Shown here piece after piece: positions 1-11,627 of a DNA stretch of 64,000 nt (positions are counted from its first letter, which is position 1; each line of letters starts with the position of its first letter). The translations under genes and the position numbers were made by a program. The notes beneath the pieces are model-generated. The model was not told the DNA's origin. It worked only from the letters and a program-made list of their open reading frames with translations, and searched no databases. Source of the DNA: Batrachochytrium dendrobatidis JAM81 (lineage: Eukaryota; Chytridiomycota; Chytridiomycetes; Rhizophydiales); contig NW_006281100.1 of the NCBI RefSeq assembly GCF_000203795.2, positions 1,323,099-1,387,098 of the forward strand. Reading direction: 5' to 3'.

Positions 1-3000
1 GCATATACAATCCCTGATATAAATGAAGTCGTTTTACTGGATATATAGTACAAAACTGTGGCAACACGTACGTTTTTACTGATGCTATACACTTTTTTTT
101 GATCTGAACAGGATCTGGAACCTTGGTTGCGTAGATAAGACATTGGTCCTCTACAATAGGCTCTCGACACCGCAGACGAGTTTTGTAAAAGCTTTTCACG
201 GTAGAAAACGTATTTAGGTCAGAGACGAGTGACGACGGGGTTTTGTCGTGTTGAATTTCAAGAATGGAGTATTTGCGTGAATAGTGAACTCGATCAAAAA
301 CGATCATGTCATGGTAAACTGAACGCGAAATGGTCGGATCATTAGTGATTGAAGATAAATCAGTTTGGTCGACAGTTTGACAATAACGGAGTGAGTCCCA
401 ATCAATAATGGACTCGGGGAGTATAGTGGATATGTCAATGGCTGTATTGTCAGCATATTCGGATCGAATGGGAACGCACAGCAGCGACCAATCAAGGCCT
501 TTTTTGAACTGACTACGTAAAACTCCCGAAAAAAGATAGAAATGATATTCGAAAAACTGCGCAATCATGTCTGAAGTGAGTAAAAGCTTATGTGCCAATG
601 CAACCACTCGAAACCGCCGCGGTTCTCCGTCAAAATTTAAATCCATGTGCTCAGTTTGAACATTTTCCACTCCACATGTGAGAATACAAAAAAGTAGAGT
701 GGTAGTCTTGATTTCTACAGGTTTTGTCTCGTGCAGCTCATCCGAAGCTGGTTTAAAACATGTGTTCAACAAACCCGTTGTGTCAGAATTTGCTGAATCA
801 ATTTGCTGCAAGTGCACAATATGAACCCACGCATGTTCACCGTCTTTCCATGTGCCTTGTAAAGCTGTTGGGATTTTCAGAGGGTAATCGCACATGTCGA
901 TCAGTTTGGCCTTTTTTGAAGTTTCCTTTGATTTGGCAACAAATGCGCCATATTTTGTCTTGGACAAACAAGAATTGAAATGATCATCCACTTCTTGAAA
1001 TTTATGCAGTAACTTTACCATTTCAAATGCCGCCAATCGTTTTGCCTTTTTAATTGTATTTGCACTCGATCCCTGTATGCCCTGACACTCTTTTCTTACC
1101 AAGTGCGGCATCTGTATGGTCACGTACATGTTAAAATCGCCATCAATGCTAGTGGTATAAACCGGTTGAGAGTCCGTGCCATTTACAGATAAAGTAGCAC
1201 AATACTCTTGTAAAAACTTGATCGAGTTATAAAGATTCAATACAGCACCTGTATGTGCAATATTGTATTGGAACTTGTCAGAATCGTCAGAGTCACAGGT
1301 GAAACTAGACACGGCTTCGGGCTTTTCGTTTACGGATTGTACTAAAAGAGACTGTAGATGTGCTTCTTTTTGTTGTATGGCATGTAAAGACTGCTCTTCC
1401 TGCTGATCATCTTTATTGACCAAAACAATAAACTGCGAGCAATTTTGTCTTGCTCGTCCTCGCGATTGAATATAGCTGATCAGGGTTTGAGTTTTATCAA
1501 ATCTAATAGTACATATTTACCAAGTTTAAAAATTGATCAAGCATGATAAATATGCTAAACCATAACTTGCCTGATGACAGCATTACACGACCGAATATCC
1601 AATCCCTCTTCAGCAACCTAGCATGGTTTCAAATAAAAGAGATTGAATTCAAATCAGTACATGTAGCCATATAATTCACTAAACATTGCGCATTACCTGA
1701 GTAGCTATTAAAAGATTGCAATCACCGCATCGAAACGCGGTAACAACAGATTGCTGAGTTGTAGAACTCATTCCGTTGAGTCCTCCAACTGCACGCTTTC
1801 TCTTACCATGTCCAATCAGCAGTTTTGGTTTTAGAAACTGCAGGTCTGGATGCGCGATAATCAGCATCCGAATTACACTTGCATAGGATCGTTGTTGAAC
1901 AAACACGATTCCGCAAAAAGATTCGATATAGCGAAACTCGAGTAGAATGTCAATTAAACATTGTACTTTTGGAGATACAGCAAAAAAAGAAACGGGGTTG
2001 TTGGATGGGCCAAATGTGGGCGACGAAATAAATGCATGGCAGAATTTATGTATAGGCGTGGCGGTAGAAAACGCAGAGTCATTCAGCAAGCTTTCATAAT
2101 TTAAAGTATCCAGCTGGTCTATATCTATATCCAAATCAGATGAATCTAAACATGTATAGCAAAAGAGATAAAAAATTAAACTATTATTAAAACTTAAAAA
2201 CTATTTCAGTGGCTCTACAAAAGCATGAGTATCGTACCTTGTTCAATGCACTCATCTGGATGTGAAGGGGTATTGTCTGATTCAGCTTCCAAAAGCTGTT
2301 TTGAAAGCACCATATTGATATCCGTAGCTTGCTTCAACTTTTTAAAATAGTATACCACAATCATCTCCAACATCCGGTCTGCACACCATGGCCCCAAAAC
2401 ATCACAAGCAATATGAGATTCTCTCAGTTGGTCAGATATATTTTCTGCCAGCCCCGAACATTCGTATATCTTTGTATACGATTCAGACAGCTCGTAGAAT
2501 GGACTATTGACAAAGTACATAACACGTTCTACTGGACTAGAAACATAGTTGGATATGCTTTCGTAAGTAGATGTAACTGCTCTACAATGTAAACTAGATT
2601 GTAGATATCTAAATACATAAACATACAAATGATTAAATCGTCTTGATATCCAAACAAGCAAAGCTCTAATTTAAAAATCAAACAAAAAACAGGCACTACT
2701 TACTTGATTGATTCTTCATTATCACCTTTTCCAAAAGCAGGCGATGCAGTTATGCCAAAAATCTTAGGTCTTATTGCTTCAGAACATAGTGCATAGTGTG
2801 TTTGCATTAATACACGGTATGGATGAAGGTTTCGTGCATGATGACACTCGTCAAACACAATCAAATTGAGCTAATCATTACATTTGAACTAGTCAGTCAT
2901 TGCTAAATATGTGCATCAATCATAATAACAACACAGTTCAATTCAAGTAAGCAAACTATTTAACGCTGTAGCTCACTATTAAGCAAGTATGTTACCATGC

Positions 3001-3784
3001 TTATACTGATATAACCGCGATCCAGCGATGTTTTCAAAATCTCAGCAGTCATAACCATGACATCATTTTCTTCTAATGCGCACTTCCAGTATTTAAACTA
3101 AATGATTGATGTCGGTTGGTTTTAATGATATGTATCTGAATAATCTATACAATGCCTAGATAAGATCAACGATTTGAGACTTACATCATGTTTTTTCATT
3201 GAAACTCCTTCAGATGAAAATCCCGTACGCAGTTTGGAGTGCATTTTAATATACTGAGCCTGCTGGCTTACTAGAGGAATAGTGGGAACAAGCATAACAC
3301 TGATTTTGCGGTTCTACAAGAGCAAATATGATTATCTACAATCACACGATAGTAAAACAGATTGGCAGAGCTCTTGATATTGAACCCCTCCCAATTAAAA
3401 AAGTACTTACAGCTGCTTCTGGAGATTGTATTGAATGCATATGCTCAATCAGCAAAAGCGCTATAAGCGTCTTTAAATTCAATCAAATGACAGTGTTACG
3501 CCAGATTCAATTAATGATGCATGCATTGAAACGCACTAGCAACAAGACATTACCTTTCCTGTCCCAGTAGGCAGTACAGCAATGATATTTTCAGCTTTAG
3601 CAAGTTCAAACAACCACAATTGGTAACTTCTTGGCTCGACTACATTTGATTGATATGATGGCGAATCTGTCGTGTCCATATCAGTTACTGATGATATCTC
3701 TTGAAAAGTCGCATTGCTATGATTGGCAGGCATCTTGGCATGTGTTTGAGCCAACAGGTTTATCGTTTCGAAATCACTCGACAT
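1..3784 (-). CDS. Dicer-like ribonuclease, N-terminal part (3' end outside window)
   Basis: A Dicer-family protein of RNA interference, cutting dsRNA into small RNAs. Start ATG at 3784. Exon 1 (3554-3784) ends inside the Walker A motif LPTGTGK; exon 2 (3411-3470) continues with TLIALL. Later exons hold the helicase DECH box (LIVFDECHH, about 2838-2874), the helicase-C region (ORF 1679-2134), and SYIQSRGRAR (about 1450-1490), a Dicer hallmark. From about 1520 down to 1 the reading frame is open and encodes a Dicer dimerisation (DUF283) region (for example KKAKRLAAFEMVKLL) followed by a platform/PAZ-like segment. The RNase III domains would lie beyond base 1, so catalytic competence cannot be judged here. 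At least seven short introns. Family assignment is strong from motif order; paralogue number is unknown. Confidence 0.88.
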
Positions 3785-4745
3785 ATTTAAAAAGCACTGT
3801 AAAGTAAAAAAAAGGATGCATATAAAATTGACCGATTAGTTATGTGTAGCTGCTAAATGGGTAGAGGACATGAAATAGTATCATTTAGTATAATCTAATT
3901 CAAACAAGTAGCAAACCTAGCAATAGTGCAGAAATAATGATATAATTCTATTGTTTTTGGAGAAACTCTCAGTTTGACGCTCAACAGTTTTCCAAAAATT
4001 TGACAGATTGGCCTATGCGGCTAGTTATTTATAAATAGGCCCGAGTTGGTTCTTGCAGATGGTATATTTATTCAAGGATAAACCGACTATTTGGATTGAA
4101 ATCCAAAGCCGCATCAAGCAGTGTTTGAACTGTTGGATACGCTTATAATAGACTTTATGTTATTCTCATACTCGGCAACAAATCCAATATGCAAGGCTTG
4201 GCTGAAAATATGCTTTTGTTTCAAGTAGATAGGGATTACATAGTACATAGTAAGCAACCAGTCTCATGAAATGATTGTCATCAGTTTACTGAACAGCATT
4301 GTGTTCACTAAGCTTTCTTCTGGTGACTAGCATGTATAATCACATTCCTGCAATCTTTGTTTTCTTGAATTAGATTCGAGCGTACGAGATTTTAGGATAC
4401 AGATGGGTTTGCACAGTGCAGTCAATTTCTAATAGGAAAGCATAACCAAATATTTATGCATTGTTTATTTCAAAGCAAAATAAAGTCAATGCAAGATAAA
4501 CAAGTTATATTTTACATGAATACAGCGATGAGTTTGAAACGGCATAATTGACCATTAAATTACAAATGCCAGGTCTAGTACCCAATGATAACGACCCGTA
4601 AACCAATGTGTGAACGGAATGTGGGATCCACAATGGACTAAACATCATTCTTTTCTTTACTCGAGTAATCTGTGCTCAGCCGACTGTCAAGCATAGCAAA
4701 CCTGTATTGAGAATCTCATCACCAGAATTAGATACTATTCAAAAA
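3785..4745. other. intergenic region upstream of Dicer-like and NACHT-WD40 genes
   Basis: This is the divergent upstream region of two genes. It holds a degraded MITE copy (about 4215-4527) and otherwise AT-rich sequence. I see no further ORF with homology or RNA gene. Confidence 0.6.
4215..4527 (+). mobile_element. MITE family copy, left end lost
   Basis: Matches the family interior: a CTCATGAAAT-type segment, then TTTACTGAAC near 4285, and a right end TTTTACATGAATACAGCGA (about 4510-4527). The left terminal repeat is not recognisable, so the left boundary is approximate. Confidence 0.65.
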
Positions 4746-7700
4746 ATGTCCAAAGACGTACATGTTATGCGTAGTATTTCCAGACGACTAAATGGCTTGA
4801 ATATGGAGCGTATCGAGCAGCTCGCCGATGAGCTGATTGCTATTGGAGAACGACTGGATAAGCTTGGCTTGAGACCTCAAAAACAGTCTTTATGGCAGGC
4901 AAATACTGATTTACAAAAAGTAAATGACTCGAGTGTCCATAATGACAATGGAGATTCAATCTCTAGTTTTCATGTCGATAATGCGCTCACTCCTCCATCA
5001 TCGCCCAACGAGTCCATGACGTCAGTATTTCGAATGGCAGGGCAGACAGTTGGAAATATGCAGGTAAGCTACTGATGAGAATTGAAATTACCATTCAGCT
5101 GCCTGTCATTCCTAATCATTGTCATGTTCTCAATCTGCTGTTGGAATTGTGGCTTAATGTTTTTATTGATTTGGCGCAATCCCTGTAAATTATGCACAAT
5201 TAAATAGCAAATCGATGCGTTGGTTCAGCTCATGCGACTAGTTGCTGCCATTGGACAAAACCTTGTCGTATACCAGTGTGCACCATCATCTGTCTTGATT
5301 GACCTGATATTCGTGATTTGCACGGCAGTCTCTCAAAACCAGACAGACGCTCTTTGTGAGCAGATCCCATCCATCCAACAACAGTTGCTAGCAGAAGCTA
5401 GTTTAATATTGGAAAATCCCTTTTTTAGTATCAACTCGGCAGCTAAATCAGTCAATGTAAAGACAAGTATCCGCAGAAGATCAAGATTACCTACAATGAA
5501 TGAACACGACTCATCACCGAGTAATGATGAATGTTGTACTTATCCCAGTCCATCAGCCAATAATCAAGACAGGTGTGATACGCCCCTAACACTTGCTGTT
5601 CATATCGAGTCGGTATTGACTCTTTCAGACTTGCTAAAACCAGTACACGTTGGACTTCATCTGGCAATGTACGTGAATCGTCGTACACCATCAACGCTTG
5701 CTCATGTATACAATGCTTACAACAACTGGTGCTCGTTCACAGTTTTTTCTCCAATACTGTGGATTAAAGGTGCTGCTGGATCTGGAAAGTCTGTTGCTCT
5801 TGCTTATCTGTTTGATAATATGTTCAAACACTGTCAATACCCACCTGTAATCTCTCCTTTTCAAGCAGGAATGGCTTCGCCCACAAAATATACTAGGCGT
5901 CCAACTCAAAGTGAAGCTTCTGATACAATCTTGACCGATCCTATAGAGTATCTTGTTGCTTACTTTAGCTGCAGTTTTGATCCCTCTCGTCGCAGATTAG
6001 CATCAACCCTTCTTTGTACTGTTGCATTTCAACTTGCTACTCAAAACTCGAAATTCTTGCATGGGATTAGTTTAACTGATTCACTCGACACCAATCTTCA
6101 AGATCTTATGGACAGATTGCTGGTTCGTCCGATGCGTCAACTTAATCCTCACACCACCAAGGTATTTGTCTTTATCGACGACATTGACATGTTGGACGAT
6201 TCAGATGAATTGATGCAATATATCCAAGCTATTAGCAAGAATCCAGCACAATCCTACATTCACTTTGTCATCACCACCAAAATGTATGCTGAAAAAAGAT
6301 GGCTAGATATATCATTGACTAGTATTTTGGATTTGGGCATCAAAGAATACCTTGAAATTCGAGATCATGATGTTGCTACTTATGTTTCATCCGAGCTTAT
6401 TGCTATTCAGCCTTTGACAAAACTGAATGCTGAAGATGCTGGCGAGCTTGCTGCATTGGTAAATCGCCAAGCAAACACATCATTTAGGTCTGCAGTTCTT
6501 ATCATGATGAATATCAGGCTGGCGGCTATAACATGCAATTTAAAAAAAACAGGCGACAATAGGTTATACTTGCACAAATCAGTCACAGCCGGAAACGTGC
6601 ATCTTTTTGATGAATATTTGCTCGAAATTAGTCAAATACTAAACGTTGTGATCGTCAAGTCGTTACTGCAAATCATACCATATACGATTCGAGTAGTGAA
6701 TACTGATCTTGTTGCTGAATTGATGATGTATGGGTTTGGATGTGCATTACAACCAGCAATCATTGAGCATCATTTTGGGTGGATCAGCGCTGCGATCAAC
6801 TTTAGTCAGAACGGTCAGCATGCGGAAACACTTTGTAGATTGATTGAATCTCCAGATTCAAAGTTTCATGTTGTTTCTGAAGAGGCTCACTATATCCTTG
6901 TTGTTGCATGCCTACGTCGTCTGTCACAAAATCGATTGGAAATGGATATGCATCGACCCGATACGCTTTTTGCGTATGCATCAATGCACTGGCATGAACA
7001 TATGGCTCGAAGCCACCCCGACTCTGAAATAGCCACATTTGTGTTTGGATTTCTCACCTCACCTGGATTGATGTATTATTTAGAAACACTTTCATCAATG
7101 GACATGCTTCTTACTGCCAAATCTGCATTTCGTACCATCATGTTGTAAGTTTTTGTAAATATTGGTAATTTACAATGTATTTCTGTTCAAGATTCTAGAG
7201 TACTCATAAAACTGCTACCATGGATAAATTCAAACTTTAAAATTAAAAAGATATGTATCTAAACTGTCAGATAGGAAGCTTGCCGACCGAATAGCGACAT
7301 ATACTCGCGATATCGACTTTATTGTGTCCAACTTTGCTGACATGCTTGTCACCACTCCAGCAGAGATATTTCGCTCAGTTTTGGTATTCACTCCACCTGC
7401 AAACGTTATTCGCCGTGCTTTGGGCACTTCATATTTAGCTCCACACCATGGCGTGTTGACTGATGGATTGCTTTCACATGTCGGAACAATCAGTGCCATG
7501 GTACTTGCCATGGATACGAAAAACGAATGGGGCACGGCAGCAAGGCTAAACACTATTGGTTCGGCTGAAGGAGACTTGTATACTGGCAGTATAGATGGTC
7601 AAATCATGTCATGGGATGTATTGACTATGAAGCATGTTCGGACATTTACATCGTCCAAGTTTATTTTTGGTACAAAAGATAAAAAACCCAAACTGGACGT

Positions 7701-10246
7701 ATTGGCCATTGCTGTTCAACGAAAACTGTCGCTGATGGTAACGGGACATGCTGATTTTCTGGCTCGGTTGTGGGATACATTGACTGGGAAGCTGATACAC
7801 ATTCTTCAAGGCCATAAAGGTGCTGTCACTGGTGTTGTGTTTGGTGCCGATGGTAATGAAGTGATCACTGGAAGTCAAGATAAAACTGCTCGTATATGGG
7901 ATGTAAAAAGTGGTGAACAGCTGCAAATAATTGATCGATCAATGCCTGCTGAAGCCCAAATGGATAACAAGGAATTTATGCTGCAATTTGACACGATTGG
8001 AACAATGCGAATGAGATTGAATGCGGATACGATTACGACGATCCAGCATGGAGTGAATGTACACGTAAGACGAACTGACGGTGCTGTATTTGTTTCTCAA
8101 TCAGTCGATGCATATTCATCAGCAATTTCCAAAAGTACTGATATAGCTGTGAATGAAACCATGCCGGTGGTGTATCTTCCCCTGAGTTTGCGCGACTTGG
8201 CACTAGCAGTTGCACTACCAAGCGTGATTCCTGGTCAATTGTGTTTATGGCTGTTTACCAAACTTGGATTTTTGACGATTGTTGGATTGCCGGATACTGG
8301 AGGAGCAATAGCATGTATGTATAAGAGTATGCAAGCAGTGGGTCCAAAAGTGTCGAGCATGGTTGGTGCTAGACCATCATTTGAATTTATGGAATCGGAA
8401 ACGGACCATAGTTTAGAGGGAACTAAAAAAGTTCAATATAGTAGTAGTAGCTATGGTATGTTGACTTGCAACTTGCTACATGTCTGATTTCGAATATTGT
8501 ATTTACTAATAGACATGTGTGCTTTATGATTTGTAAAAGAAGCCGTAACTGATCTTGCTGCAATCTCCAATACTGCTCACATCAAATCAGAAAAACAGGC
8601 TGAAATGTTTTATTCTCTGCTCACACCTCAATCTTTCCCACAAAAAGCAGCGCCAATATCGTCAAATTTAGCACCAGTCACTACCGAAAGAGTTATTGAT
8701 CAAATTGCTTCAGATACACGCTCCATCCAACCCATGAGCATCTCAAAGCCTGCAGAAAGTAGATTTAAGATTGTTGATGCGGTATCATCCGTTCTCACAT
8801 CCAAAAAGGCAAGCGAGCATAAGCTTTTTGCAGAGCCTTTGAAAATCAATGCGACTGATGTCATGCCTAAATCCACAATTCCAACTCAAGCCATTGCTTC
8901 GGTGGATGCTTCCATCAGTGATCAAATGATCCAAACCAAATTAGCCACTACTGTAGTTTCTAAAACTTCAAAGCAGCCTCAAGCAGCTATTGTTAAATCA
9001 CCAAAACGGCAATCGTACTCAATGGCTAAACCAAATGCTCAACAGATTTCTATGCCAAATAGAACGTATTCGCAACAACTTCCGCCTAAACCAATGTACT
9101 ATGATCCAAAATCGCTTCCATTTTATGGGCCGCAACCAACAGTTCCAAAGCAACCACTATCATATCACACATCAACACTAGCTCGCTCAGCGACTCATTC
9201 ACATTTTGTTGAACCAGGTAGGTTGCACAAACTGATTTATTTTGTTAAACCTTTATTAACGGAATATTTATTTAGCTAAAGCCTATCGACCTCCGTTTGC
9301 TGTACATCGGCCAATACTATCAGATAATTCGACTCAAGTGATGCATCTGTTACCTTCACAGCCGCCACATGCATATCAAAATATGCCACAACCTCATCAT
9401 CAGCCTTTTCCCTATATACAGCAGCATCCCATGTCTAGACCACCTCAGCCATATATGCACACGCGACCTCTTCCTGTACGTGCATCTCGACCCACATCTC
9501 AGCTTGAATTTACCTCGGCTGAAGATCCAATGCGTCTATATCCAGCTCATCATCTGAACCAACGGGCTAGTCTTCCAGCACACGCCTTTTCGTTACAGCA
9601 TCATTACAATAACAACCAAGTTTATTTTCAGCAGCAAAACACAAATCAGTTTACTGAGCAGACACATCAGCCACCATTCCATAGTATTAGACCACAGATG
9701 CAGTATCAGAGCAAATCTGGCACGATTGAGCCTGATGTTTCCTTATCTACACCAGTACCATTGGCTATGCAGGCTGATACATCTATTACACATGATATGC
9801 CAGTTTTACCAATAGCAACTCCGACTTCAATCCAATCAGATTGCCCTTCAATTGAAAAATTTAAAGATACACAACCAGTTGACAAGGTGGAAAAAATCAA
9901 GCATAGTTGGCAAGGAAAGATTGAGCAATCTCGGCCATTGCCTATTCGGCAAGTTGGTATGTCCATTTCAACTGACTCATCTCTTGTTGGTGTTGAATTG
10001 AACCCTATGTATGCACCTATAGATGAGATTTCAGGCACATTGATGGCTGATCGTAAAACTAAGCGGCATGATGCTAACCTCGATAACACAGAAGATTCTT
10101 TTGATGGCGATGGAATGGACAAAGATGAAGGTGAATCTTTTAAACAAAGTAGTTCTAAAAAGGGAGTATTGGACAGATATAGTCAGCAGGGAATTCTTTC
10201 ATCATTTTTGGGTAAACTAAGTATAGTACCAAAAGCTTCAAAATAA
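4746..10246 (+). CDS. NACHT/STAND-type NTPase with WD40 repeats and Pro/Gln/His-rich tail (NLR-like)
   Basis: Predicted 1694 aa from five exons: 4746-5063, 5208-7144, 7275-8455, 8540-9217, 9276-10246; every join keeps frame at GT-AG sites. A Walker A motif GAAGSGKS lies near residue 292 and a Walker B-like VFVFIDDID near 424, the layout of a STAND/NACHT NTPase. Residues about 845-975 contain WD40 repeats (GSIDGQIMSWD, GHADFLARLWD, GSQDKTARIWD). The last 550 or so residues are low-complexity, rich in Pro, Gln, His and Ser. Known fungal NACHT-WD40 proteins act in self/non-self recognition and cell death; that role here is only inference. The first ATG (4746) is chosen because the longer ORF starts with TTG. 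The low-complexity tail could be a separate gene, but the frames and splice sites join cleanly. Confidence 0.75.
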
Positions 10247-11627
10247 AACATCATTGAATGTTTTACAACCATATTGACCTCAAATGCACCACTAAATAAA
10301 GTGTATAATAAACATATAGTGCCATGACATGATTGTTGTCAATGTACTGAACAATATTGTTTTTTGAACTCTGGTTTTTTTAGTGATTGAGAAAACAATA
10401 GTTGCATTCCTGTGATCCTTGTTTTGTTGAACTAAAATTAGAACGCGAATGTATGAGTGCATACAGAGTTGTATTGGCAAGATTAGAACCCAATATCTGG
10501 ATTGCAATGAATGAATACGGGTTCAAACTTGTTCATACAATACATGACTATACTAAAAAAGTAGAAAGTGTAGATTCAAAACCATAATCTAATCTTGTGT
10601 GGGTCGTAGGATGATTGTTGTATTGAAGACTGATTAAGAGAGCAGTGAATGCTAGTGTACCAAGACCTTCTAAATGATGGTATTTGTAGAATGTTTTTAA
10701 ATGCACATCTTATTTTTAACAACATCCCATTTTACGATGTTGCAGACTCCCTGATTAGACATGGTCTGCCAATCGTTTACAAACAGCAATGTCGTGAGGT
10801 CGAGCCACATTTCGTCATCTCTAAATTCTGCATAAAATGACTTTGGTATAATAAAAATGGATGTTTGAGCAATTCCAAACACGGAATGTGTTGAACAAGC
10901 AGTCGAATTCCAGCAAGAAAACGCAATGAATATTTGGCAATTGTTTATTCTTGAGCCAAATAGTGACTACAAGATAAATACAAGCGCTTCATTTTATGCG
11001 AGCGCGGCCACAGTTGTATTTTAAACATTAATTGTTTGAAACCCAAGTGGGAACAAACCGAATTTAGTGTAATGAATTAATGCTAATGAATTATAGCTGG
11101 TACCCATTCGTATAGTTACCTGGGTTATACTTGGCTAAAAAAGGCAATCTATAAGCATTCCACACCAATGTGAAACCCTTGTGCTTTGTAATACAAAAGC
11201 CTGCATCAGAATGTACGGATAATGCTCAAGAGTCGATACATTGTATTTGCATAAAGGATGCTTAGTACTGAATACGGTTCTCAACATGGTAAGACAGACA
11301 ATAAAATGACAGTTGCTCATGCTAAAGTTACAAGAGCCAATGAATAGAAAGTATTTGTGACATGACAAATGGACAGCGTGTTAGCCACGCCGGTATCAAT
11401 TATTATTAACGGCTTAAAACTCTTTTAGATAAACCAGGTTGCAAAAACAAATCGCTCAATAAGCAGTAGCGAACTATGGCTAAACATTTGTAAAACAAAA
11501 GCATTAGCAAATCATCACGAGTGTTGGCAGTTATCTTCGCTAGCAACTTTTTACCTTTTTATTACCAGGAACTGCTACTGTTAGTGCGACCACTGCCTGC
11601 ATTGCTGAATTGGACTCACTAATACAC
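10247..11627. other. intergenic region dominated by a MITE copy
   Basis: Most of this gap is a MITE copy (10266-11016) that begins 19 bp after the NACHT-WD40 stop codon. The rest, about 11017-11627, is AT-rich and would include the promoter of the zinc-cluster gene. No further gene is supported. Confidence 0.6.
10266..11016 (+). mobile_element. MITE family copy, enlarged by an internal insertion
   Basis: The left end CAACCATATTGACC follows TA at 10264-10265, and a degenerate right end (ATTTTATGCG...CCACAGTTG) precedes TA at 11017. Interior blocks match the 400 bp family at about 10285-10640 and 10880-11016. About 230 bp between them has no match to other copies and looks like inserted DNA. 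Confidence 0.7.

Noticed and set aside
9706..10122. Minus-strand ORF (138 aa) over the tail of the NACHT-WD40 gene
   Set aside because: The plus-strand frame continues in phase through good splice sites, and the antisense frame shows nothing recognisable.
7275..10246. WD40 and proline-rich parts as independent genes
   Set aside because: The exon joins at 7144/7275, 8455/8540 and 9217/9276 all keep phase with good donors, so one gene is simpler.
10649..10840. Short ORF inside the MITE copy at 10266-11016
   Set aside because: It is confined to inserted DNA in a MITE and has no homologous signature; probably chance.
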